Shown here in pieces: positions 19,190 to 29,922 of a DNA stretch of 64,000 nt (position 1 is its first letter; each line of letters begins with the position of its first letter). A model generated the notes under the pieces. It did not search any database. It had not been told where the DNA came from and saw nothing but the letters and a program-made list of their open reading frames with translations. The DNA is from Yersinia proxima (GTDB lineage Bacteria > Pseudomonadota > Gammaproteobacteria > Enterobacterales > Enterobacteriaceae). A program made the translations under genes and the position numbers. The stretch covers positions 426,560-490,559 of the forward strand of contig NZ_CABHYG010000009.1 of the NCBI RefSeq assembly GCF_902170785.1, in the 5' to 3' direction.

Positions 19190-19900
19190 ATGTCCCATTC
19201 CACACCTCACAATCTGACACCAGCAATACCTGTCACCTCTCGGGGTGAACAAGCCCGTCAGCAACTGATACAAGCGGCGACCGAGTTGTTCGGTGAACAG
19301 GGTTTGAAAGGGGCTACTACCCGTGAGATTGCTCAGCGGGCCGGCCAGAATATTGCCGCGATTACTTACTACTTCAATTCCAAGGAAGGTCTGTATCTGG
19401 CGGTGGCGCAACAAATTGCAGATTTTATTCAGCAGGCTTTTGCGCCACTGGCGCAGGAAATTGACCAGTTTCTGCTACTGCCGAGCCAGGAGCAAAGCCC
19501 GGAACAGCAATTGCATTATATCCGACGCGGATTATTAGAATTCAGTCACTTAATGACACAGCCAGAAACGCTGAATCTCAGCAAAATCATGGCGCGGGAG
19601 CAACTCTCCCCCACTGATGCATATCTGTTGATTCATGCTCAGGCCATTGCGCCTTTACACCAAAAACTGAACCTATTGCTGGCGGCATTCATTGATGCCG
19701 ATGCAAATGCCACAAAAACCATTATTCATACACATGCATTAATTGGTGAAGTTCTGGCTTTCCGTATGGGGCGAGAAACTATCCGCAGACAAGCCGGGTG
19801 GCTGGAAATCGGTGAATCTGAAAGTGAGATGATTAATCAAGTACTTATCGAACATATTGACCTATTGCTTTATGGGCTGCGGGCTAAAACATTAGGGTGA
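19190..19900 (+). CDS. cecR: TetR-family transcriptional regulator CecR (YbiH)
   Basis: This 236-residue regulator has an N-terminal TetR helix-turn-helix (ATELFGEQGLKGATTREIAQRAGQNIAAITYYFNSKEGLYLAV, about residues 32-74). A C-terminal DUF1956-type ligand domain follows. In E. coli CecR represses its own operon with ybhGFSR and acts on rhlE, influencing sensitivity to cefoperazone and chloramphenicol. The gene order here is the same. The start at 19190 (MSHSTP) follows TTGGAG; the in-frame TTG at 19181 overlaps that ribosome site. Confidence 0.92.
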   Translation: MSHSTPHNLTPAIPVTSRGEQARQQLIQAATELFGEQGLKGATTREIAQRAGQNIAAITYYFNSKEGLYLAVAQQIADFIQQAFAPLAQEIDQFLLLPSQEQSPEQQLHYIRRGLLEFSHLMTQPETLNLSKIMAREQLSPTDAYLLIHAQAIAPLHQKLNLLLAAFIDADANATKTIIHTHALIGEVLAFRMGRETIRRQAGWLEIGESESEMINQVLIEHIDLLLYGLRAKTLG

Positions 19901-19948
19901 AATCACTGACCTTGTTGTCATAAAAATCGGTAACAGATAGGGAGCATT

Positions 19949-20935
19949 ATGAATCGCAAGAAGATTATAGTGGCCGTCGTTATTGTCGCTCTGTTGGCGG
20001 CTATAAGTTACGGATGGAGTTATTATCGCCAACAACAAGACGCCACATTGACCTTATACGGCAATGTCGATATTCGTACCGTCAATCTGGGCTTCCGGGT
20101 CGGTGGTCGGCTGGCCTCTCTCGCGGTGGATGAAGGCGATAAAATTCAGCCGGGTGAAGTGTTAGGAAAACTGGATGATGGCCCTTATGTCAACGCCCTC
20201 AAACAAGCGCAGGCGAATGTACAAAGTGCACAAGCTCAGTTAGCGTTACTCAAAGCGGGCTATCGGGAGGAAGAAATTGCCCAAGTCAGGTCTGAGGTTT
20301 CCCAGCGCGAGGCTGCATTCAGTTACGCTGACAGCTTCCTCAAACGCCAACAAGGGTTGTGGGCCAATAAAGCCACTTCAGCTAATGAATTGGAAAATGC
20401 CCGTACCGCACGTAATCAGGCGCAAGCCAATCTGCAAGCATCGAAAGATAAACTGGCTCAATATTTAAGCGGTAATCGCCCGCAAGAAATTGCGCAAGCC
20501 GAAGCAAATCTGGCGCAAAGTGAAGCTGAATTGGCACAAGCCCAGCTCAACTTGCAAGATACTACCCTACTCTCTCCTTCTGGCGGGACAGTACTGACAC
20601 GTGCAGTTGAGCCTGGCACCATTCTATCTGCCAGCAACACCGTCTTTACGCTCTCTCTGACTGATCCTGTTTGGGTGCGGGCCTATGTCAGTGAGCGTCA
20701 TTTGGGCCAAGCGATCCCTGGGACTGAGGTCGAAGTCTTTACCGATGGCCGCCCAAATAAGCCTTATCACGGCAAAATCGGTTTTGTTTCACCGACCGCC
20801 GAATTTACCCCTAAGAGTGTGGAAACGCCGGATTTACGCACCGACCTGGTTTATCGCTTACGTATCATCATCACCGATGCCGATGAGTCGCTGCGCCAGG
20901 GTATGCCGGTCACTGTCCGCTTTGTACAACCTTAA
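19949..20935 (+). CDS. ybhG: Efflux membrane-fusion protein YbhG (HlyD family)
   Basis: This 328-residue periplasmic adaptor is anchored by an N-terminal membrane segment ([20 protein letters not shown]). A lipoyl-like half-motif ([25 protein letters not shown], about 47-71) is followed by a long coiled-coil hairpin rich in Ala, Gln and Glu (about 85-200). A beta-barrel region with [20 protein letters not shown] comes next. It would link the YbhFSR ABC exporter to an outer-membrane channel. GGGAG lies upstream of the ATG. Length is like E. coli YbhG. Confidence 0.93.
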   Translation: MNRKKIIVAVVIVALLAAISYGWSYYRQQQDATLTLYGNVDIRTVNLGFRVGGRLASLAVDEGDKIQPGEVLGKLDDGPYVNALKQAQANVQSAQAQLALLKAGYREEEIAQVRSEVSQREAAFSYADSFLKRQQGLWANKATSANELENARTARNQAQANLQASKDKLAQYLSGNRPQEIAQAEANLAQSEAELAQAQLNLQDTTLLSPSGGTVLTRAVEPGTILSASNTVFTLSLTDPVWVRAYVSERHLGQAIPGTEVEVFTDGRPNKPYHGKIGFVSPTAEFTPKSVETPDLRTDLVYRLRIIITDADESLRQGMPVTVRFVQP

Positions 20936-20948
20936 GGTGGTATGAGCT

Positions 20949-22700
20949 ATGAATGGCATCCAGCATCTTATTACTTTGGAAGGTGTCGAAAAATCCTTCC
21001 CCGGACTGGAGAGTCCTGCCGTTGCCAGCCTGACCACTGAAATTCGCAGTGGAGCAGTCACCGGTTTGGTCGGGCCTGACGGTGCCGGTAAGACCACGCT
21101 GCTACGGATGTTAGCAGGGTTGCTCAAACCCAGTCATGGCAAACTGACAGTTGTGGGTCTCGACCCGGTGGAAAATGATCGCCAGTTGCATTCAATCCTC
21201 GGTTATATGCCACAAAAATTTGGATTATATGAAGATTTAACGGTGATGGAGAACCTGACGCTGTATGCCGATTTACGCGGTGTTACCGGTGAGCAACGCC
21301 GCCAAACATTCGAGCGTCTGCTGACTTTTACCGATTTGACCCGCTTTACTGAACGGCTGGCGGGCAAACTTTCTGGCGGTATGAAGCAAAAACTGGGGCT
21401 GGCTTGTACCTTGGTTGGCCAACCGAAAGTCTTGTTACTTGATGAGCCAGGCGTGGGAGTCGATCCCATCTCACGCCGCGAGTTATGGCGTATGGTTCAT
21501 GAGTTGGCGAGTGACGGCATGCTTATCCTGTGGAGTACCTCCTATCTGGATGAAGCCGAGCAATGCCGCGAAGTTTTGCTGCTCAATGAAGGGAAGTTGC
21601 TTTATAGCGGTGCGCCGCAGGAACTCACTCAGCGGATGAGTGGCCGAACTATTTTGGTCGCCGCCCAAACTGGAACTAACCGCAAATTATTACAGTACGC
21701 CTTGACGTTACCGCAGGTCAGTGATGGGGTTATTCAGGGAAAATATGTGCGATTGATCCTCAAACCAGAAGTGGATCACGGCCAGGTATTATCCCTGTTA
21801 AATCAACCTAATGGCAAAATCATGGAGGCCGAACCGCGCTTTGAAGATGCCTTTATTGACTTGCTGGGCGGCGGCCCGGCCAGTGAGTCTGCTTTGGCAA
21901 AAATCATGCCCAAAGTCGAAGGCAGTCATGACGAAACAGTAATTGAAGCCCAAGAGTTAACCAAGAAATTTGGTGATTTCGCCGCCACCGATCATGTGAA
22001 TTTTCAGGTAAAACGCGGCGAGATCTTTGGCTTACTCGGGCCGAATGGCGCCGGTAAATCGACCACATTTAAGATGATGTGTGGTTTGCTGGTTCCCAGC
22101 AGTGGCAAGGCATTGGTACTGGGTATGGATCTGAAAACCAGTTCAGGTAAAGCACGCCAACATTTGGGTTATATGGCGCAGAAATTTTCACTGTATGGCA
22201 ACCTGACAGTGGAGCAAAACCTGAAGTTTTTCTCAGGTGTTTATGGCCTACAGGGTAAAACCCAGCGCGATAAAATTGCCGATATGACGTCAGCATTTAA
22301 TTTCACGCCGATTCTCAAACAAACACCCGATTCACTGCCGCTTGGGTTCAAACAGCGTCTGGCGCTGGCATGCGCCCTGATGCATGAACCAGACATCCTG
22401 TTTCTGGACGAGCCAACCTCCGGTGTTGACCCTCTCACTCGCCGTGAGTTTTGGTTGCATATCAATGGGATGGTCGACAAGGGTGTGACGGTCATGGTCA
22501 CCACTCATTTTATGGATGAAGCGGAGTATTGTGATCGCATCGGCCTGGTTTACCGCGGCAAAATCATCGCCGCAGGCACACCAGATGAGCTAAAGCAGCA
22601 AGTCGCTACTGATGAAAATCCGAATCCATCAATGGAAGAAGCATTTATCGAACTGGTCCTGCGCTATGACCGGCAAAACGATAAGGAGCAGCAATCATGA
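20949..22700 (+). CDS. ybhF: ABC exporter ATP-binding protein YbhF (two ATPase domains)
   Basis: This 583-residue protein contains two fused ABC ATPase domains. The first has Walker [10 protein letters not shown] (Asp instead of Asn, as in E. coli YbhF), signature [15 protein letters not shown] and Walker [14 protein letters not shown]. The second has GPNGAGKST, an unusual signature [15 protein letters not shown], and [13 protein letters not shown]. It energises export through YbhS and YbhR. It is 13 bases after ybhG and overlaps ybhS by four bases. Confidence 0.95.
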   Translation: MNGIQHLITLEGVEKSFPGLESPAVASLTTEIRSGAVTGLVGPDGAGKTTLLRMLAGLLKPSHGKLTVVGLDPVENDRQLHSILGYMPQKFGLYEDLTVMENLTLYADLRGVTGEQRRQTFERLLTFTDLTRFTERLAGKLSGGMKQKLGLACTLVGQPKVLLLDEPGVGVDPISRRELWRMVHELASDGMLILWSTSYLDEAEQCREVLLLNEGKLLYSGAPQELTQRMSGRTILVAAQTGTNRKLLQYALTLPQVSDGVIQGKYVRLILKPEVDHGQVLSLLNQPNGKIMEAEPRFEDAFIDLLGGGPASESALAKIMPKVEGSHDETVIEAQELTKKFGDFAATDHVNFQVKRGEIFGLLGPNGAGKSTTFKMMCGLLVPSSGKALVLGMDLKTSSGKARQHLGYMAQKFSLYGNLTVEQNLKFFSGVYGLQGKTQRDKIADMTSAFNFTPILKQTPDSLPLGFKQRLALACALMHEPDILFLDEPTSGVDPLTRREFWLHINGMVDKGVTVMVTTHFMDEAEYCDRIGLVYRGKIIAAGTPDELKQQVATDENPNPSMEEAFIELVLRYDRQNDKEQQS

Positions 22701-23887
22701 CCGAGCCACATGATTTCCATGTAAATAAATCGCCGGTAAATGAGAGTGAAACTTATCAAGACACCGGATTCTCCTGGCGTCGCTTACGGGCGCTGTGCAA
22801 TAAAGAAACCCGGCAAATTCTACGTGACCCAAGCAGCGGGCTGATTGCTTTTGTCATCCCCCTCTTGTTGCTGTTTATATTTGGCTACGGCATCAATCTG
22901 GATTCGAGCAAGCTGCATATTGGCATTTTGATGGAACAGCAGAGCCAACCCGCGCAAGATTTGGCTAACGCCTTCGCCAGTTCGCCCTATATCTCGCCAC
23001 AAATTAGTGATAACCGTCAGGCACTGATTCAGGCGATGCAGGCCGGTAAAATTCGTGGGCTTATTGTGATTCCCAATGACTTTGCCGAGCAACTTGCACG
23101 GCCTGAGAGTAAAGCCCCAATTCAGGTGATTACTGATGGGAGTGAGCCAAATACAGCCAACTTTGTGCAAGGCTATGCTCAAGGTGTGTGGCAAATATGG
23201 CAACAGCAACAGGCGCAAAATCTGGGGCAAAAGAATGATCCGTTAATAGAGATTCAAGTGCGTTATTGGTTTAACCCTGCTGCCATCAGCCGACATTTTA
23301 TCATTCCAGGTGCCATCACTATTATCATGACAGTGATTGGCGCGATCCTGACATCCTTGGTGATCGCCCGCGAATGGGAGCGCGGCACCATGGAGGCGTT
23401 ACTGTCGACTCAGGTCACGCGCAGTGAATTGTTGTTGTCGAAACTTATCCCCTATTACGTGCTCGGCATGGTCGCTATGACGCTATGTATGGTGGTCGCG
23501 GTGTTTATCCTCGGTGTACCTTATCGTGGCTCATTGTGGATATTGTTTGTCATGACCAGCTTGTTCTTAGCCAGCACACTGGGCATGGGGTTATTGATTT
23601 CGACTATCACCCGCAACCAGTTTAATGCTGCTATGGTGGCATTGAACGCCGCATTCCTGCCCGCGGTTATGCTGTCTGGATTTATTTTCCAAATCGACAG
23701 TATGCCAGCCGTTGTCCGCGCCGTGACCTATATCATTCCTGCCCGCTATTTTGTCAGTAGCCTGCAAACTCTGTTTTTGGCGGGGAATATCGGTACCGTT
23801 TTGGTGATTAACCTATTGTTCCTGATCGCATCAGCCGTGGTCTTTATTGGCCTGACAGCTTGGAAAACTCATCGTCGATTAGATTAA
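22697..23887 (+). CDS. ybhS: ABC exporter permease YbhS (ABC-2 type)
   Basis: This 396-residue ABC-2 permease has one N-terminal membrane helix ([21 protein letters not shown]). A large periplasmic domain with [17 protein letters not shown] follows, then five C-terminal helices. The conserved cytoplasmic segment [30 protein letters not shown] starts near residue 225. The N-terminus is about 19 residues longer than in E. coli, and no internal Met offers a shorter start. Start and ybhF stop overlap as ATGA. Confidence 0.93.
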   Translation: MTEPHDFHVNKSPVNESETYQDTGFSWRRLRALCNKETRQILRDPSSGLIAFVIPLLLLFIFGYGINLDSSKLHIGILMEQQSQPAQDLANAFASSPYISPQISDNRQALIQAMQAGKIRGLIVIPNDFAEQLARPESKAPIQVITDGSEPNTANFVQGYAQGVWQIWQQQQAQNLGQKNDPLIEIQVRYWFNPAAISRHFIIPGAITIIMTVIGAILTSLVIAREWERGTMEALLSTQVTRSELLLSKLIPYYVLGMVAMTLCMVVAVFILGVPYRGSLWILFVMTSLFLASTLGMGLLISTITRNQFNAAMVALNAAFLPAVMLSGFIFQIDSMPAVVRAVTYIIPARYFVSSLQTLFLAGNIGTVLVINLLFLIASAVVFIGLTAWKTHRRLD

Positions 23888-23920
23888 GTCGTCGACTCGA
23901 TTAGCAGAAGGGAGTTGGCA

Positions 23921-25027
23921 ATGTTTCATCGCCTCTACACATTGATTATTAAAGAGCTGCAGTCGCTGCTACGTGAACCGCAAACCCGTGCAATATTAAT
24001 CATGCCAGTGATATTGCAGGTGATCTTATTCCCATTTGCCGCCACATTAGAAGTGACCAATGCCACTATCGCCATTTACAGCGAGGATAGCGGTAAGGCC
24101 TCGGTCGAACTCACTCAGCGCTTTGCTAAAGCCGAAGCCTTTTCTCACGTCTTGCTACTGCACAGTCCGCAAGAGATTCAGCCCGTCATTGATAATCAGA
24201 AAGCGCTGCTGTTGATTCGCTTTCCTGAGCAGTTCAGTGCGGATTTGGCCAATGGTAAAATGACTCAGCTACAACTCGTACTAGATGGGCGCAATTCCAA
24301 CAGTGCTCAGATAGCGGCAAATTACATTCAGCAAATCGTGCAAGAGTACCAATTAGAATTGACTAAGGGGCAAGTTAAGCCCAATAACAGCGAGTTAGTG
24401 ATTCGAAACTGGTATAACCCGAACTTGGATTACAAATGGTTTGTAGTGCCTTCATTGATTGCAATGATTACAACTATCGGCGTACTGATTGTGACGTCGC
24501 TGTCAGTGGCGCGAGAGCGAGAACAAGGCACGTTGGAGCAACTTTTGGTTTCGCCACTGACAACCTGGCAGATTTTTATCGGCAAAGCGGTTCCGGCACT
24601 GATAGTGGCCACATTCCAGGCCACCATCGTGTTGTTTATCGGGATATTTTTCTACCAAATTCCTTTTGCAGGGTCACTGGCACTATTCTACGGCACTATG
24701 TTGCTCTACGGCCTGTCGCTGGTCGGTTTTGGCTTATTGATTTCATCGCTATGTTCCACTCAGCAGCAAGCATTTATTGGCGTATTTGTCTTTATGATGC
24801 CGGCGATCCTGCTTTCTGGTTATGTCTCCCCAGTGGAGAACATGCCCATCTGGCTGCAAAACATCACGTGGATCAATCCTATCCGCCACTTTACTGACAT
24901 CACCAAACAGATTTATCTCAAGGATGCCAGTTTCGATATTATCTGGCACAGCTTGTGGCCGCTGTTGGTGATAACTGCCACGACAGGTAGTGTGGCGTAT
25001 GGAATGTTTAGACGGAAAATTGCGTAA
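23921..25027 (+). CDS. ybhR: ABC exporter permease YbhR (ABC-2 type)
   Basis: This 368-residue partner permease of YbhS starts [20 protein letters not shown]. It has the ABC-2 core segment [25 protein letters not shown] and the late [20 protein letters not shown] and [17 protein letters not shown] segments. The ATG at 23921 follows GGGAG. An in-frame TTG six bases earlier is less likely. It is the last gene of cecR-ybhGFSR and is closed by a hairpin terminator. Confidence 0.94.
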   Translation: MFHRLYTLIIKELQSLLREPQTRAILIMPVILQVILFPFAATLEVTNATIAIYSEDSGKASVELTQRFAKAEAFSHVLLLHSPQEIQPVIDNQKALLLIRFPEQFSADLANGKMTQLQLVLDGRNSNSAQIAANYIQQIVQEYQLELTKGQVKPNNSELVIRNWYNPNLDYKWFVVPSLIAMITTIGVLIVTSLSVAREREQGTLEQLLVSPLTTWQIFIGKAVPALIVATFQATIVLFIGIFFYQIPFAGSLALFYGTMLLYGLSLVGFGLLISSLCSTQQQAFIGVFVFMMPAILLSGYVSPVENMPIWLQNITWINPIRHFTDITKQIYLKDASFDIIWHSLWPLLVITATTGSVAYGMFRRKIA

Positions 25028-25070
25028 CGGATTTAATCGTTAGCACTGTATATCCGCTCACTAAAAAGCA

Positions 25071-25097
25071 AAAAGGACACCAATCTGGTGTCCTTTC
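25071..25097. terminator. Bidirectional terminator between ybhR and ybhL
   Basis: AAAGGACACC pairs perfectly with GGTGTCCTTT (10 bp, 5-base loop). A-rich sequence precedes it and T-rich sequence follows, so it works for ybhR and, on the minus strand, for ybhL. Confidence 0.8.
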
Positions 25098-25156
25098 AAA
25101 TTTTGAGCAGTGTGCGCCGGGTAAATCTGCCGCATCACAGCCCTTAATCAACTCGC

Positions 25157-25867
25157 TTAGCGGCGGTTGCCGAAGATCCGCAGTAACATCAGGAACAAGT
25201 TGATGAAATCAAGATACAGAGTCAATGCGCCGACGATAGAATATTTACGGAAATTATCTCTATCATTAGAATCCAACTGCGCGCCCATATTTTTCAATTT
25301 CTGGGTATCGTAAGCAGTCAAGCCAACAAACACTAACACACCGATATAAGTGACAGCCCACATCAATGCCGGGCTTTTCAGCCAGATATTAACGATAGAA
25401 GCCAACACGATACCGATCAAACCCATAAACAGCATGCTACCCATACCACTTAAATCACGTTTGGTGGTATAGCCGTACACACTCATCGCGCCAAACATCC
25501 CGGCACAAATAATAAACGTGCTGGCGATAGAAGCGCCGGTATACATGATAAGGATGCTGGAAAGAGTCAGCCCCGTCAGCGCCGAATACAGCATAAACAG
25601 GCTGGTTGCCATTGAACCGCTTAAGCGATTAACCATGCCAGAAATAACAAATACCAGACCCAACTGAGCAATAATCAGCCCGAAAAAGGTGATCTGGCTG
25701 GAGAAGATAAAATTCATTACCGCAGGCGTATTCGCTGCGTACCAAGCGACTACTGCTGTTAATAACAGACCACAGGTCATCCAGCCGTATACCTGCGCCA
25801 TATATGCCTGAATGCCAGAGTTGGCACGTTCGACAATTGAACCATTAGAGCGTGGATAGCGATCCAT
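25157..25867 (-). CDS. ybhL: BAX inhibitor-1 family membrane protein YbhL
   Basis: This 236-residue inner-membrane protein has seven apparent membrane segments. Family signatures are YMAQVYGWMTCGLLLTAVVAW near the N-terminus, FGAMSVYGYTTKRDLS near the middle, and GLTAYDTQKLKNM followed by GALTLYLDFINLFLMLLRIFG at the end. BI-1/TMBIM proteins are known or suspected calcium-leak channels; the bacterial role is unclear. The start MDRYPRS at 25867 has AAGG upstream. A reading from 25954 adds 29 unsupported residues. Confidence 0.92.
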   Translation of the reverse strand: MDRYPRSNGSIVERANSGIQAYMAQVYGWMTCGLLLTAVVAWYAANTPAVMNFIFSSQITFFGLIIAQLGLVFVISGMVNRLSGSMATSLFMLYSALTGLTLSSILIMYTGASIASTFIICAGMFGAMSVYGYTTKRDLSGMGSMLFMGLIGIVLASIVNIWLKSPALMWAVTYIGVLVFVGLTAYDTQKLKNMGAQLDSNDRDNFRKYSIVGALTLYLDFINLFLMLLRIFGNRR

Positions 25868-26010
25868 GGTAGTTACCTTATGCATATAAATAATGATACA
25901 GGCTATCAACTGATAGCCCACCGACTCTTTAAGGTTACCACAGAAACAGGGCAAACAAGGGAGTAAAAATAGATGTTTAGGGTCGATCTTTACACGGGTT
26001 TACGTACAGT

Positions 26011-26469
26011 TTACCAACGCCTGGCGGCAGCATGATCGCTGTCGCGTGATTCGACCCAACGTTCGCCGTCAGTGGTCGCTTCGCGTTTCCAGAATGGTGC
26101 CCGTGTTTTCAGATAATCCATAATAAACTCAGCCGACTCAAACGCCATACTGCGATGAGCACTGGTCACACCGACAAAAACGATTTCATCGCCGGGAAAC
26201 AGCGGCCCCACTCGGTGAATGACTGACACGCGCTGCAAGGGCCAGCGGCTGCGCGCTTGAATAATAATTTCTTCCAGCGCTTTTTCTGTCATCCCTGGAT
26301 AATGCTCGAGCGTCAAAGCACTGACATTAGCCCCTAAATTATGATTTCGGACTTTGCCGGTAAAGGTCACCACCGCGCCATCTTCATCACACTGTGACAA
26401 CCAGGTGTACTCCTCGCCGACATTAAATGCCTCCGGCCCGACACGAATACGGGTGTTGTCCATCATCAA
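26011..26469 (-). CDS. moaE: Molybdopterin synthase catalytic subunit MoaE
   Basis: This 152-residue large subunit of molybdopterin synthase inserts dithiolene sulfur from MoaD into cyclic pyranopterin monophosphate. Conserved segments include GAVVTFTGKVRNHNLG, LTLEHYPGMTEKALEEI, VIHRVGPLFPGDEIVFVGVTSAHR and the active-site KTRAPFWKRE loop near residues 119-128. It starts in an ATGA overlap with moaD. Three Met codons stand in a near row, so the exact start may be one to three codons in. Confidence 0.95.
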   Translation of the reverse strand: MMMDNTRIRVGPEAFNVGEEYTWLSQCDEDGAVVTFTGKVRNHNLGANVSALTLEHYPGMTEKALEEIIIQARSRWPLQRVSVIHRVGPLFPGDEIVFVGVTSAHRSMAFESAEFIMDYLKTRAPFWKREATTDGERWVESRDSDHAAARRW

Positions 26470-26711
26470 CCTCCCGTCACTGGTGGGAAGAAAGCCACTT
26501 CATCTCCCGCGACCAAAGGGTGCTGCATATTGACCAGCGATTGATTCACCGCCGTAAGCAATTTGCCTTCTTCAAGTGCTAACTGCCAGCGTTCACCCCG
26601 TTGGCATAGGAATTGACGCAAAGTTTCAACCGTTGGAAAAACCGCCTCCACTTGCAAGCTGTCAGTTCCCACCAGCTCACGAACCTGAGCAAAGAACAGA
26701 ATCTGAATCAT
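26466..26711 (-). CDS. moaD: Molybdopterin synthase sulfur carrier MoaD
   Basis: This 81-residue ubiquitin-like protein ends in the essential Gly-Gly (AFFPPVTGG), which is adenylated by MoeB and thiocarboxylated. Length is standard. It overlaps moaC by four bases and moaE by four bases, consistent with a coupled moaCDE unit. Confidence 0.95.
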   Translation of the reverse strand: MIQILFFAQVRELVGTDSLQVEAVFPTVETLRQFLCQRGERWQLALEEGKLLTAVNQSLVNMQHPLVAGDEVAFFPPVTGG

Positions 26712-27187
26712 GAGTTCACCTTAAAATCACCAGATTTTCCGCCACTTTTTGCCAGCAGACGAACCGGACCAATTATCATGTCTTTTTGTACGGCTTTACA
26801 CATGTCATAAATGGTCAACGCAGCAACCGACGCCGCGGTGAGGGCTTCCATTTCCACCCCGGTTTTACCGGTTAAGCGGCAACAAGATTCGATGCGAACG
26901 CGATTGTGCTCTGGTTGTGCCTCCAGTTGGACTTCCACTTTGGTCAGCAGTAGCGGGTGGCACAGGGGAATTAATTCCCAGGTTTTTTTGGCCGCTTGAA
27001 TGCCAGCAATTCGCGCTGTGGCAAACACATCGCCTTTATGATGGCTACCCTTGATAATCATGGCCAAAGTCGCGGCGTGCATTTCGACGAAAGCCTCCGC
27101 ACGGGCTTCTCGTACGGTTTCTATTTTGGCGGACACATCCACCATATGAGCTTCGCCGGCAGCATTAATGTGAGTCAGTTGGGTCAT
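26708..27187 (-). CDS. moaC: Cyclic pyranopterin monophosphate synthase MoaC
   Basis: This 159-residue enzyme converts the MoaA product 3',8-cyclo-GTP into cyclic pyranopterin monophosphate. It has AHMVDVSAK near residue 14, [21 protein letters not shown] (the LCHP active-site loop), [12 protein letters not shown] near residue 109, and a conserved C-terminal KSGGKSG. It follows moaA after 31 bases. moaB, which lies between moaA and moaC in E. coli, is absent here. Confidence 0.95.
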   Translation of the reverse strand: MTQLTHINAAGEAHMVDVSAKIETVREARAEAFVEMHAATLAMIIKGSHHKGDVFATARIAGIQAAKKTWELIPLCHPLLLTKVEVQLEAQPEHNRVRIESCCRLTGKTGVEMEALTAASVAALTIYDMCKAVQKDMIIGPVRLLAKSGGKSGDFKVNS

Positions 27188-27218
27188 AGATAACCTTTAT
27201 TCTTGATATCGCAGCCGA

Positions 27219-28199
27219 TCAGCCACCAATAAACGATAAATTCTGTGTGATACCACTGTTGCCTTGATGCAAGAAATGAGTTTGTTTCTTGGTTTGTAAT
27301 GCACTTTGAATCCGCGCCATTAACTCATCTTGCTGGTCGTCACTGCCTAACAGGTCACGCAGCGTAATGCCCTGCTCGCCAAATAAGCATAAATGCAGGT
27401 TTCCCAGCGCTGAAACACGCAGGCGGTTACAACTGGCACAGAAGTCTTTCTCATACGGCATGATAAGCCCGACTTCGCCCAGAGAGTCCGGATGATGAAA
27501 CACCTGAGCCGGGCCATCGCTGCGCGCACGCTCCTGCTGTTGCCAGCCTTGCTGGAGCAATTGCTGGCGAATGACGCCGCCGGAAACATGGTGTTTGCGA
27601 AACAAATTACCGCCCTCACCGGTCTCCATCAGTTCGATAAATCGCAGTTGAATCGGACGCGATTTTATCCAGTTAAGGAAAGCACCGAGATTCTTGTCAT
27701 TAACATCCCGCATCAGCACGGCATTGATTTTGACTTTCTCGAAACCTGCATCAAAAGCAGCATCAATGCCTTGCATCACTTGATGAAATTTATCTTGCCC
27801 GGTGATGGCATGAAACTGCCGTGGGTCGAGGCTATCAACACTGACATTAATTGCCGTCAATCCAGCATCACGCCACTGGACAGCATCACGCGCTAAACGG
27901 TAGCCATTGGTGGTCACCGCCAAGGTGCGGATCGCGGGATTTTGACGAATTGTTGCGATGATGTCGGTAAAATCGCGACGCATGGAGGGCTCGCCACCGG
28001 TTAAGCGGATTTTTTCTGTCCCCAATAGGGAAAATGCCCGGCTGACGCGGCTTATTTCGTCGAGGCTGAGAAAACTTTTAACTCCGTCCGGGCGGTAGCC
28101 ATCAGGCAGGCAATATGTGCAGCGAAAATTACACACATCAGTAATCGATAGGCGCAAGTAATAGAACTTGCGCGCAAATGCGTCTGTAAGTTGTACCAT
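27219..28199 (-). CDS. moaA: GTP 3',8-cyclase MoaA (radical SAM)
   Basis: This 326-residue radical SAM enzyme performs the first step of molybdenum cofactor synthesis from GTP. The N-terminal cluster motif is CNFRCTYC at C23, C27 and C30. The C-terminal cluster Cys are in [18 protein letters not shown]. The protein ends SFIGG with the required Gly-Gly. The start [12 protein letters not shown] has AAAGGTG upstream and aligns with E. coli MoaA; the 28244 reading is too long. A probable Moco riboswitch precedes it. Confidence 0.95.
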   Translation of the reverse strand: MVQLTDAFARKFYYLRLSITDVCNFRCTYCLPDGYRPDGVKSFLSLDEISRVSRAFSLLGTEKIRLTGGEPSMRRDFTDIIATIRQNPAIRTLAVTTNGYRLARDAVQWRDAGLTAINVSVDSLDPRQFHAITGQDKFHQVMQGIDAAFDAGFEKVKINAVLMRDVNDKNLGAFLNWIKSRPIQLRFIELMETGEGGNLFRKHHVSGGVIRQQLLQQGWQQQERARSDGPAQVFHHPDSLGEVGLIMPYEKDFCASCNRLRVSALGNLHLCLFGEQGITLRDLLGSDDQQDELMARIQSALQTKKQTHFLHQGNSGITQNLSFIGG

Positions 28200-28204
28200 A
28201 ACAC

Positions 28205-28330
28205 CTTTCCAAATACGGGAGATGCAGGCATTTCTACCTCGCACCCTGGTGGCTTAAAGCCACGGCCAGAGCATCATATTGTCCATAAACGCGACAACGT
28301 AGACACCAAGGCTAGGAGTTTGTGCTCAGT
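28205..28330 (-). promoter_or_regulatory. Probable Moco (molybdenum cofactor) riboswitch in the moaA leader
   Basis: The minus-strand leader of moaA contains several paired segments: a GTGGCTTTAAGCCAC hairpin, the stretch CCAGGGTGCGAGGTAGAAAT, and GGCATTTCTACC-type complementarity next to the ribosome site. In E. coli the Moco RNA motif (Rfam RF01055) sits at this position before moaA. The call rests on position and remembered conserved pieces; boundaries are approximate. The rest of the 28200-28660 spacer should hold the moaA and ybhK promoters. Confidence 0.55.
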
Positions 28331-28660
28331 CACTGTGCTGACAGCTAACTGAACCATGGTTAAAAAAGTCATTTTGGGTATAGCGGCTAATCGCTAAAAC
28401 CCCCACTTTTCCTACAGATTCTAACGCTAAAACTGCAAGATAGCCAATTGCTGTTTTCGTTATATATTTTTATATACAACGACTTATGCAACAAAACTTA
28501 TCGTTATTGAGCTTATTTTATTGCGGGGCTGATACTTTGTTTAAAATCACGAAAACCATGGCTTTTATCGCGTTTTAGTGGCAAATCCGTTAACTTATGC
28601 AGCAATTTCACTATTAGCTCTACTCTTAGAGTCAGGCAACAATATTTAGGCAGGAAAAAT

Positions 28661-29584
28661 ATGCGAAATCGCACATTAGCGGACCTCGATCGGGTGGTTG
28701 CTTTAGGTGGCGGCCATGGGCTGGGACGAGTGATGTCAGCCCTTTCCCCTTTAGGCTCACGCCTGACCGGTATTGTTACCACCACCGATAATGGCGGTTC
28801 GACTGGTCGCATCCGCCGTTCAGAGGGGGGGATTGCCTGGGGTGATACGCGTAACTGTCTGAATCAACTGATAACAGAACCCAGTGTCGCTTCTGCGATG
28901 TTCGAATACCGCTTTACCGGTAATGGCGAACTGGCGGGTCATAATCTGGGTAATTTAATGCTCAAGGCTCTGGACCATCTCAGCATTCGCCCAATTGAAG
29001 CGATTAACCTGGTACGGAGCTTGCTGAAAGTCGATGCCTGGTTGATCCCTATGTCGGAACACCCCGTCGATTTACTGGCTATCGATAATGAAGGGCACCC
29101 GGTTTATGGCGAAGTGAATATTGACCAACTTTCGCATATGCCGAAAGATTTGCTGCTGTCCCCCCATGTCCACGCGACCAAAGAAGCGGTTGAGGCTATT
29201 GGCCAGGCCGATGTCATTTTAATCGGGCCGGGTAGTTTCTTAACCAGTCTGATGCCGCTGTTATTACTCGATGATCTCACTCAAGCCCTTCGACGCAGCT
29301 CTGCCAGCATGATTTATATTGGTAATCTGGGGCGTGAACTCAGTGTGGCGGCTGCTGAACTGTCATTGCACGAAAAGCTGGAAATAATGGAAAGCAAAAT
29401 AGGCCGAAAAATTATTGATGCGGCAATTGTAAGCCCACGCATTGATATCAGCGGCGTTACGGACAGAATCATTGTCCAACAGCCCCTGGAAGCCAAAGAT
29501 ATCCCCTATCGTCATGACCGCGAATTACTGCGCCAGGCACTGGAAACCACCTTGCAACAATTAGGTGGCACAGGCTCGGTATAA
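28661..29584 (+). CDS. ybhK: Gluconeogenesis factor YvcK/YbhK family protein
   Basis: This 307-residue CofD-like protein starts with a nucleotide-binding loop [18 protein letters not shown]. It continues with [34 protein letters not shown] (about 44-77), [11 protein letters not shown] and an [12 protein letters not shown] loop near residue 186. Relatives bind UDP-sugars and influence cell shape and carbon use; the E. coli role is unclear. AGGAAAA lies upstream of the ATG. It is divergent from moaA, as in E. coli. Confidence 0.93.
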   Translation: MRNRTLADLDRVVALGGGHGLGRVMSALSPLGSRLTGIVTTTDNGGSTGRIRRSEGGIAWGDTRNCLNQLITEPSVASAMFEYRFTGNGELAGHNLGNLMLKALDHLSIRPIEAINLVRSLLKVDAWLIPMSEHPVDLLAIDNEGHPVYGEVNIDQLSHMPKDLLLSPHVHATKEAVEAIGQADVILIGPGSFLTSLMPLLLLDDLTQALRRSSASMIYIGNLGRELSVAAAELSLHEKLEIMESKIGRKIIDAAIVSPRIDISGVTDRIIVQQPLEAKDIPYRHDRELLRQALETTLQQLGGTGSV

Positions 29585-29598
29585 GTGGCTGAACAAGG

Positions 29599-29847
29599 TT
29601 ACTTGCGCGATTTTTCTTCCAAAGCCGCGGTCTCATTCATGTGGATGTAAAGCTCTTCCACTTTAGCCCGTGCCCACGGTGTACGGCGCAAAAACTTCAG
29701 GCTGGATTTAATACTCGGTGAGCTGATGAAGCAGTTGATCCGAATACGATATGCCAACTCTTCCCAGCCATAATATGCGACCAGTTTGGTCAACAGTTGT
29801 TCAAGAGTAATACCGTGTAACGGATCTTTTGATACATGGTCGCTCAT
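29599..29847 (-). CDS. VF530 family DNA-binding protein (DUF2132)
   Basis: This 82-residue protein reads [20 protein letters not shown] at the start. A compact helical body ([46 protein letters not shown]) follows, which is the VF530 pattern. The family has a solved fold and is only suggested to bind DNA. AAGGA precedes two adjacent ATG codons, at 29850 and 29847. It lies downstream of uvrB in the same orientation and could be read from it. Confidence 0.8.
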   Translation of the reverse strand: MSDHVSKDPLHGITLEQLLTKLVAYYGWEELAYRIRINCFISSPSIKSSLKFLRRTPWARAKVEELYIHMNETAALEEKSRK

Positions 29848-29922
29848 CATTTTCCTTTTTATATCGGGTAACCCTAATTTTAGCGGCACACCTTACGAGG
29901 AATCGAGGTATGCCGCAAGATA

